This document shows, piece by piece, positions 1 through 5,111 of a stretch of DNA of 9,486 nucleotides. The DNA is taken from NCBI GenBank assembly GCA_937889015.1, contig CALARR010000420.1, positions 1-9,486 of the forward strand, written 5' to 3'. Below the pieces are notes generated by a model. The model worked only from the letters and a program-made list of their open reading frames with translations. It did not search any database and had not been told where the DNA came from. Source of the stretch: an uncultured Planctomycetales bacterium (lineage in GTDB: Bacteria; Planctomycetota; Planctomycetia; Pirellulales; Thermoguttaceae). Position 1 is the stretch's first letter, and each line of letters starts with the position of its first letter. The translations under genes were made by a program, and so were the position numbers.

Positions 1-38
1 GGGATTGGGGGATTCGAGGCGTTCAGGATCAGACGTTT

Positions 39-854
39 ATGGCCCAGGACCGCATGAGTCTTCGCGAACAGGCGTACCGGTTTCTGCACGGCAAGATTGC
101 CTCTGGCTCACTGCCGGCCGGCAGCCTGGTTTCCGAGTTGTCGTTGGCCAAGGAGTTGGGCATCAGCCGCACGCCGGTGCGCGAGGCGATTGGCCGGCTG
201 ATTTCGGAAGGCCTGGTCGAGCAGATTCCGCGCCATGGGACGATCGTGCGCAACCCGGATCGGCGCGACCTGGCCGAGTTGTACGAGGTGCGCGAGGCCC
301 TGGAAAGCTATGCGGCGGCGGAAGCGGCGCGGCGGATTGGGGCCGAGGACCTGAAGCTCCTGGATGAGCTGCTGGCGCGGATGCGGGAACTGGCACGCGA
401 GGTGCGCCAGTCGGGAGCAACGGTCCTCACCGGGCCGGCCCTGCAGCAATTCCTGGCGGCTGACATGGGATTTCACAGCGTATTGATCCGGGCCACGGGC
501 AACCGGCGGATCACACGAATCATCGCCGAGATGGGCGTGATGGTGCGGATTTTCGGATTCCAGCGTCAGGCCCACACGCCGGGGATCGTAACGCGGACCT
601 GCCGCTTCCACGCCCAGGTGTTGAAGGCCGTTCGGTGCGGCGATGCGGATCTCGCGCGGCGGTGGATGGTGCGACACTTGCGGACCAGCAAGCGCCAGGC
701 GTTGGAAGCCCTGGACATTGAACGGCGCGTGGCGGAGGGGTGGGTCGTGCCGCTGGCCTACGACCTGCCCGACGCGGGTTTCGACGCCCCGCCGCCAGAA
801 GCGAGCAGGCTTTCCCCGCCGCCGGAAGCCGATCCCGGGGAGGACCAACCATGA
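39..854 (+). CDS. GntR-family transcriptional regulator, FadR/FCD subgroup
   Basis: This is a 271-residue DNA-binding regulator. The N-terminal winged helix-turn-helix spans about residues 8-72, and SRTPVREAIGRL (43-54) is the canonical GntR recognition helix. The C-terminal FCD ligand domain spans about 78-225. Asp142, His146, His191 and His213 sit in the order and spacing of the FCD metal site, which in this family helps bind small organic or sugar acids. A Pro/Glu-rich tail of about 40 residues (from about 232) follows the FCD domain and looks disordered. ATG 39 has AGGA at 25-28. The frame stays open to the window edge but contains no ATG, GTG or TTG upstream; ATG 54 is an alternative. 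The stop overlaps the sulfatase start (ATGA), so the two are translationally coupled. It probably controls the downstream genes, and whether it represses or activates cannot be read here. Family assignment is firm; effector and targets are inferred. Confidence 0.95.
   Translation: MAQDRMSLREQAYRFLHGKIASGSLPAGSLVSELSLAKELGISRTPVREAIGRLISEGLVEQIPRHGTIVRNPDRRDLAELYEVREALESYAAAEAARRIGAEDLKLLDELLARMRELAREVRQSGATVLTGPALQQFLAADMGFHSVLIRATGNRRITRIIAEMGVMVRIFGFQRQAHTPGIVTRTCRFHAQVLKAVRCGDADLARRWMVRHLRTSKRQALEALDIERRVAEGWVVPLAYDLPDAGFDAPPPEASRLSPPPEADPGEDQP
837..843 (+). promoter_or_regulatory. Ribosome binding site of the sulfatase
   Basis: GGGGAGG ends 7 nt before ATG 851, inside the end of the regulator gene. 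It decides the sulfatase start at 851 rather than the in-frame ATG at 740, which lies deep in the regulator and would place 37 residues before the signal peptide. Confidence 0.75.
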
Positions 855-2248
855 TGGGCCGCGGATGGATGGCAGCGATCTGCTTGACGGCCGCAGGGAT
901 TGCCGGCCCGGGCCTGGGGGAGACCAGCGGCGCGGGGGCGAGCCGACCGAACATCGTGCTGATCCTGGCAGACGATCTGGGATATGGCGACCTGGGATGT
1001 TACGGCCAGCAGCGCATTTTGACGCCGAACCTCGATCGTCTGGCGACGGAGGGGACGCGGTTCACCCAGGTGTACGCCGGCTCGACGGTCTGCGCTCCGT
1101 CGCGTTGCTGCCTGATGACCGGCATGCACACCGGACATGCGCGGATTCGCGACAACATTCCGCACGGGATCTTTCTGCGATCCGCGGACGTGACGATCGC
1201 CGAGGTGCTCAAGCAGGGCGGCTACCGCACCGGCGCGGTGGGCAAGTGGGGCCTCGGAATCCACGGCTCAGAAGGCAAGCCCAACGACCAGGGGTTCGAT
1301 GATTGGTTTGGGCACGTGGACCAGGACCAAGCGCACTACTACTATCCCGACCACCTGTGGGACAACGACCGCGTGGTGTTGCTGCCCGGCAATCGCGGCG
1401 AGCAGAAGAAACAGTACACGCACGACCTGTTCACCGAGCGGGCCCTGCGGTTCCTGGACGAGTCGCGGCAGCCCTTCTTCCTGTACGTGGCCTACACGCT
1501 TCCGCACTGGTCGGACTATCCGCTGAAGTCCGACGAGTCGCAGATCGTCCCCAGCGACGAGCCCTATTGCGACCGCGACTGGCCACAGGTGGAAAAGAAC
1601 TATGCGGCCATGGTCACTCGCATGGACCGCGACGTGGGACGAATCGTGAACCTGCTGCAGCAGCGGGGGCTGGACCGCAACACGATCGTCTTTTTCACCA
1701 GCGACAACGGGCCATCGGCCGAGGCCAAGCACCGGCCGAAGTTCTTCAGCAGCGCCGGGCCCTTGCGGGGCGTGAAGCGCGACCTGTACGAAGGAGGCAT
1801 CCGCGTGCCGATGCTCGTGCGTTGGCCGGGGCACGTGCCGGCCGGGCAGGTGAGCGACGTGGTGTGGGCTTTCTGGGACGTGATGCCAACGCTGGCGGCG
1901 CTGGCCGGGGTCACGCCGCCAGCGGGGCTCGACGGGATCTCGATGCTGCCGGCCCTGCTGGGCCAGGCCGCGCCCCAGCGAGCACACTTGTATTGGGACT
2001 ACGGCCACACGCGCGGCAACTACAAGCAGGCGGTGCGCGACGGGGACTGGAAGGCGATCCGCAACCGGGCCGACGCGGCGATCGAATTGTACGACCTGAA
2101 GGCAGACCCGGGCGAAACGCACGACGTGGCCGGCGACCACCCGGAGATTGTCGAACGAATGGCGCGCCAGATGGCCGAGGCGCGCGTGGACGATCCGGCC
2201 TATCCGATCGCGCCGCCCTCGGCCGACAAGCGTCCCAAGACCCCCTGA
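851..2248 (+). CDS. Exported type I (formylglycine-dependent) sulfatase, arylsulfatase family
   Basis: This 465-residue enzyme hydrolyses sulfate esters, most likely on a glycan given its neighbours. Residues 1 to about 30 form a Sec-type signal peptide (hydrophobic run about 7-22, Ala/Gly-rich end), so it acts in the periplasm or outside. NIVLILADDLGYGD begins the alkaline-phosphatase fold, with calcium-binding Asp41 and Asp42. The signature C-A-P-S-R at 81-85 marks Cys81 as the residue converted to formylglycine by a separate maturation enzyme that is not in this window. Lys132 (GKWGLG), His219 (LPHW), Asp285-Asn286 (SDNG) and Lys309 (GVKRDLYEGG) fit the remaining active-site positions. The C-terminal subdomain (about 385-465) has the usual ELYDLKADPGETHD motif. 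Full length for the family. The oxidoreductase begins 27 nt downstream. The S1 subfamily and substrate cannot be assigned by eye. Confidence 0.96.
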   Translation: MMGRGWMAAICLTAAGIAGPGLGETSGAGASRPNIVLILADDLGYGDLGCYGQQRILTPNLDRLATEGTRFTQVYAGSTVCAPSRCCLMTGMHTGHARIRDNIPHGIFLRSADVTIAEVLKQGGYRTGAVGKWGLGIHGSEGKPNDQGFDDWFGHVDQDQAHYYYPDHLWDNDRVVLLPGNRGEQKKQYTHDLFTERALRFLDESRQPFFLYVAYTLPHWSDYPLKSDESQIVPSDEPYCDRDWPQVEKNYAAMVTRMDRDVGRIVNLLQQRGLDRNTIVFFTSDNGPSAEAKHRPKFFSSAGPLRGVKRDLYEGGIRVPMLVRWPGHVPAGQVSDVVWAFWDVMPTLAALAGVTPPAGLDGISMLPALLGQAAPQRAHLYWDYGHTRGNYKQAVRDGDWKAIRNRADAAIELYDLKADPGETHDVAGDHPEIVERMARQMAEARVDDPAYPIAPPSADKRPKTP

Positions 2249-2275
2249 TTTTCACACGAAGGAGGAGCCTAGATC

Positions 2276-3682
2276 ATGGCGACCTGGAGCCGTCGAGACG
2301 TCATCAAGGGATTGGCCTGTGGGGCTGCAGCCGGGACGGTGGGAGGTTCATGCGCGCCGGTGGTGTGCGGAGCGACCGGCGCGCAGGGGGCGGAAGCGTG
2401 GCCGGCCGTGGACGTGCTGGTCTGCGGCGGCGGGCCGGCCGGGGTGGCTGCAGCCATGATGGCGGCCAGCCAGGGGCGCAAGACGCTGTTGGTCGAGCGC
2501 TACGGGCGCCTGGGCGGGATGGCCGTGCAGGCCATGGTCGGTCCGCTCATGGGCAGCGTTCAGAGCGAACGGGTCGACGCGATCCTCGAACGGCTCGGCG
2601 GCCGGCGTGTAAACTACGAGTTCATCGATCTGAAGTACGCCGGGCTCGTGGAAGAGGCCGGCGGCGCGATCCTACTGCACGCCTGGGGCTGCCAGCCGCT
2701 ATGCGAGGCCAGTCGCGTGCGCGGCGCGCGCCTGCTAACCAAGCAGGGATTGATTGATGTGCCGGCAACGGTGACCATCGACGCCACGGGCGACGGCGAC
2801 ATCGCGTTTGGCGCCGGGGCCGAGTTCGATCAAGGACGCGGCGCCGGCCCCAACTGGCCGGCCGACGGCCTGATGCAGCCGATGACCATCATGTTCCGCG
2901 TGGCCGGGGTGAACTCGGCCGAGTCGATGGACGCCAAGGGCGGGCGCGGACGCTACCGGTTCCCCGACGGACGCACGTGGAACGAGTTGAGCAAGGACGC
3001 CAACGCGCGCGGCGAATTGCCGCCAAACGTGGGCATGGTGCGGATCTACAGCTCGCTGCGCGACGACGAACGCGTGATCAACGCCACGCAGGTCAACCAG
3101 GTCGACGGGCTGAAGGTCCGCGACCTGACCCAGGCCGAGTTGGACGGCCGGCGCCAGGTGCCGGTGGTGCTGGAATTCCTGCGGAAATACGCGCCCGGGT
3201 TTCAAAAGGCCTATGTTTCGGGCATGCCGGCCGTGATCGGTGTGCGCGAGACGCGGCGGATTCGCGGCGTGGAACAGATGACGGTCGAGGACATGCTGGA
3301 GGGACGCAAATCGGATCGAGCCGTGGTGCGGGGCGCGTCGTTCCCGGTCGACATCCACAATCCGACCGGGATCGGCCAGGCCCAGGGGGTGTCGAAGGAA
3401 CACCCGTTGGGACGTGATCCGCGCGTGAAGCCCTACGACATTCCCTATGGCTGCCTGGTGCCCAAGGCGATCGACGGGCTGCTGGTGGCCGGGCGGTGCA
3501 TCAGCGGCACGCACGAGGCGATGGCCTCGTATCGCGTGCAGGTGATTGCCATGGGCACAGGGCTGGCGGCCGGGGCCGCTGCGGCGCTGGCCGCGGGGCA
3601 GAAGATCGAGCCGCGCGCGGTGGACGTGGCGCAGATCCAACGCATCGTGTTTGACAAGCCCGAGAAGGGCGGAAAGGTGTAA
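2276..3682 (+). CDS. Tat-exported FAD-dependent oxidoreductase (FAD_oxidored-like)
   Basis: This is a 468-residue flavoprotein. The N-terminus has a twin-arginine signal (SRRDVIKGLACGAAAG, residues 5-20), which implies export of a folded, cofactor-loaded protein. VDVLVCGGGPAG (45-56) is a Rossmann dinucleotide-binding GxGxxG, and Glu74 in LLVERYGRLGG is the acidic residue that holds the FAD ribose. An ATGDGD motif follows in the middle, and DGLLVAGRCISGTHEAMASYR plus the glycine-rich helix after it closes the FAD site. Members of this group with an added Tat signal are common in Planctomycetota near sulfatases and glycosidases, but their substrates are largely unknown. AAGGAGGA at 2259-2266 gives a strong ribosome binding site 9 nt before ATG 2276. 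The short gap from the sulfatase supports one operon. Oxidation of a sugar hydroxyl is a guess; family and export are well supported. Confidence 0.9.
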   Translation: MATWSRRDVIKGLACGAAAGTVGGSCAPVVCGATGAQGAEAWPAVDVLVCGGGPAGVAAAMMAASQGRKTLLVERYGRLGGMAVQAMVGPLMGSVQSERVDAILERLGGRRVNYEFIDLKYAGLVEEAGGAILLHAWGCQPLCEASRVRGARLLTKQGLIDVPATVTIDATGDGDIAFGAGAEFDQGRGAGPNWPADGLMQPMTIMFRVAGVNSAESMDAKGGRGRYRFPDGRTWNELSKDANARGELPPNVGMVRIYSSLRDDERVINATQVNQVDGLKVRDLTQAELDGRRQVPVVLEFLRKYAPGFQKAYVSGMPAVIGVRETRRIRGVEQMTVEDMLEGRKSDRAVVRGASFPVDIHNPTGIGQAQGVSKEHPLGRDPRVKPYDIPYGCLVPKAIDGLLVAGRCISGTHEAMASYRVQVIAMGTGLAAGAAAALAAGQKIEPRAVDVAQIQRIVFDKPEKGGKV

Positions 3683-3691
3683 GAGCGGGAA

Positions 3692-3697
3692 GGGGAG
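3692..3697 (+). promoter_or_regulatory. Alternative ribosome binding site for a longer propeller protein
   Basis: GGGGAG lies 4 nt before the in-frame ATG 3702. Using it would add 22 residues, several of them Arg, before the signal peptide of the propeller protein, and would put the palindrome at 3728-3745 inside the coding region. The spacing is short, so it ranks behind the site at 3755-3760. Confidence 0.3.
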
Positions 3698-3727
3698 AAA
3701 GATGAAAAGGGTGCACACAAGAGATTG

Positions 3728-3745
3728 GTGCGTGCGAGCACGCAC
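3728..3745. repeat. Perfect 8-bp-arm palindrome in the oxidoreductase-propeller spacer
   Basis: The arms GTGCGTGC and GCACGCAC are exact reverse complements around a 2-nt GA centre. It lies 46 nt after the oxidoreductase stop and 22 nt before ATG 3768. No T-run follows, so it is not a standard intrinsic terminator. It could be an operator for a dimeric regulator, or an mRNA hairpin that sets expression of the next gene. Confidence 0.55.
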
Positions 3746-3754
3746 AGTACACGC

Positions 3755-3760
3755 GAGGAG
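3755..3760 (+). promoter_or_regulatory. Ribosome binding site that sets the propeller protein start
   Basis: GAGGAG ends 7 nt before ATG 3768, the ideal spacing. It favours 3768 over ATG 3702 (weaker spacing) and ATG 3801 (no Shine-Dalgarno sequence, although it would give a clean short signal peptide). Confidence 0.65.
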
Positions 3761-3767
3761 ACCCGTT

Positions 3768-4904
3768 ATGCGTATGCGAGCCTTTGATCGATCTTCAGCA
3801 ATGCGTCGGGCGTGCGGTTTGGCCTTCTTGGGTCTGATCCTGGTGCTGGCCGGCGCGGTCGGGCCGATTCAAGCGGCGGACGCACCGGCTGCGCATCCGG
3901 CCGTGCTGACCAGCGGGTTCATTTACGAGGAGGCGCCCTTTCCGCAGTGCCATGCCTCGACGATCGTCGAAGGTCCCAAGGGCCTGGTGGCGGCGTGGTT
4001 CGGTGGCGAGCGCGAGAAGGCGCCCGACGTGGGCATCTGGGTGGCCCGGTATGTGAACGGAGCGTGGACCAAGCCGGTCGAGGTGGCCAACGGCATCCAG
4101 TATTGCGATGGGGAGGGCGTGGTGCATCGTCACCCCTGCTGGAACCCGGTGTTGTTTCAGCCGCGCCAGGGGCCGCTGATGCTGTTCTACAAGGCTGGCC
4201 CTGATCCGCGCGAGTGGTGGGGCATGCTGGCCACGAGTCAAGATGGCGGCCGCACCTGGTCGCAGGGCTGCCGCCTGCCGGAAGGCATTTTGGGGCCGAT
4301 CAAGAACAAGCCGGTACAGTTGGCCAACGGCGACATCCTCTGCCCGACCAGCACCGAATCGATCGACAAGCCCAGCCTGTGGCGCGTGCATTTCGAGCGG
4401 ACCAGCGACCTGGGACGAACTTGGCAGCGGATCGGTCCAGTGAACGACGGCGTGGCGTTCGGGGCGATTCAGCCGAGCATCCTGTTGCTGGGCGGCGATC
4501 GGTTGCTGGCCGTGGGGCGAACGCGGCAGGGCAAGGTGTTTCAGATTTCTTCCGACGATGCGGGCAAGACCTGGGGGCCCATGAGTGCCACGATGCTGCC
4601 TAACCCGAATTCGGGCACCGATGCCGTGACGCTGAAAGACGGGCGGCACCTGATCATCTACAACCATACGGCCAAGGGGCGCTCGCCCTTGAACGTGGCT
4701 GTTTCGGCCGACGGGCGCACGTGGCAGGCGGGCCTGGTGCTGGAGACCGAGCGGGGCGAGTTTTCGTACCCGGCCATGATCCAGACCGTTGACAACCGGG
4801 TGCACATCACGTACACCTGGAAGCGCCAGCGGGTCAAACACGTGGTGCTCGATCCGGCCAAGATCCAGGGGCGCGAGATGCCCGAGGGCCAGTGGCCCAA
4901 GTGA
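3768..4904 (+). CDS. Exported BNR/Asp-box beta-propeller protein (annotated 'sialidase' family, BNR_2-like)
   Basis: This is a 378-residue secreted six-bladed-propeller hydrolase of the sialidase superfamily. Residues 1-38 form a signal peptide: an Arg-rich n-region, a hydrophobic core at about 17-31, and cleavage near IQAADA. Asp-box blade turns (S-x-D-x-G-x-T-W type) appear at about 156-164 (TSQDGGRTW), 212-219 (TSDLGRTW), 261-269 (SSDDAGKTW) and 313-319 (SADGRTW), which is strong evidence for the fold. Near the N-terminus, where true sialidases carry the xRIP arginine, this protein has CHASTIVE (61-68), followed by AAWFGGEREKAPDVGIW. The canonical Arg of the sialidase triad is therefore not apparent, and sialic acid may not be the substrate. 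The start is uncertain: 3768 is preferred, with 3702 or 3801 as alternatives. It sits between the oxidoreductase and GH95 genes and fits a glycan-degradation role. Confidence 0.85.
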   Translation: MRMRAFDRSSAMRRACGLAFLGLILVLAGAVGPIQAADAPAAHPAVLTSGFIYEEAPFPQCHASTIVEGPKGLVAAWFGGEREKAPDVGIWVARYVNGAWTKPVEVANGIQYCDGEGVVHRHPCWNPVLFQPRQGPLMLFYKAGPDPREWWGMLATSQDGGRTWSQGCRLPEGILGPIKNKPVQLANGDILCPTSTESIDKPSLWRVHFERTSDLGRTWQRIGPVNDGVAFGAIQPSILLLGGDRLLAVGRTRQGKVFQISSDDAGKTWGPMSATMLPNPNSGTDAVTLKDGRHLIIYNHTAKGRSPLNVAVSADGRTWQAGLVLETERGEFSYPAMIQTVDNRVHITYTWKRQRVKHVVLDPAKIQGREMPEGQWPK

Positions 4905-4964
4905 GCCGCCGGACGGCGCGCGGTCGTGATCCGTTGTGCTGAGACATGACGACTTCACCGGTAG

Positions 4965-5074
4965 GCCGGGCGCCTTGTGCCCGACACATCGCGAACCGAT
5001 CATGATTTGCCAGGCACAGGGTACCTGACCTACCGTCTCACCGTGGTCTGTCAGGCACGGAGTGCCTGACAGAC
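4965..5074. repeat. Tandem array of three related hairpins (9-bp arm, 3-nt loop) upstream of the GH95 gene
   Basis: Three 21-nt units share one design. Unit 1 (4965-4985) has arms GCCGGGCGC and GTGCCCGAC around CTT. Unit 2 (5009-5029) has arms GCCAGGCAC and GTACCTGAC around AGG. Unit 3 (core 5050-5070) has arms GTCAGGCAC and GTGCCTGAC around GGA. Unit starts are 44 and 41 nt apart. Arms follow roughly GYCRGGCRC / GTRCCYGAC; unit 3 pairs perfectly, units 1 and 2 have one or two mismatches. GTAGG precedes unit 1 and CCTACC follows unit 2, suggesting a larger conserved border. The array fills much of the 207-nt propeller-GH95 spacer (4905-5111). It resembles REP-type palindromes that recur between genes in high-GC genomes. 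No T-runs follow. Confidence 0.7.
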
Positions 5075-5078
5075 TACG
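5042..5078. repeat. Strong extended hairpin (third unit of the array)
   Basis: GTCTGTCAGGCAC (5046-5058) and GTGCCTGACAGAC (5062-5074) are exact reverse complements around a GGA loop. Three further outer pairs plus one G-T wobble (5042-5045 with 5075-5078) extend this to a 17-bp stem. It ends 33 nt before the GTG start of the GH95 gene. Possible roles are mRNA 3'-end protection of the upstream transcript, a terminator-like barrier, or control of GH95 expression. The sequence does not decide between them. Confidence 0.75.
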
Positions 5079-5111
5079 ACTGGCCAAACGGATCTACACC
5101 GGAGCAACACC

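Noticed and set aside
1303..2757. A 484-codon plus-strand frame overlapping the sulfatase and oxidoreductase
   Set aside because: It spans two well-supported genes and their ribosome binding site in another frame, and is Arg/Gly/Ala-rich with no recognisable motif.
2735..3745. A 336-codon open frame on the minus strand, antisense to the oxidoreductase
   Set aside because: It mirrors the high-GC third positions of the real gene, is rich in His, Arg and Pro without a domain pattern, and has no convincing start signal.
5046..5074. The strong hairpin as a standard Rho-independent terminator
   Set aside because: No T-run follows on either strand, and two related hairpins lie beside it, so a repeat family explains it better.
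4965..5074. A short CRISPR array
   Set aside because: The units are internally palindromic and diverged, number only three, and have 20-nt gaps between cores with no conserved non-palindromic repeat and no cas genes nearby.
3795..5087. A 430-codon open frame on the minus strand across the propeller gene and hairpin array
   Set aside because: It is a shadow of a clear Asp-box protein, has low-complexity composition, and begins inside the repeat array.
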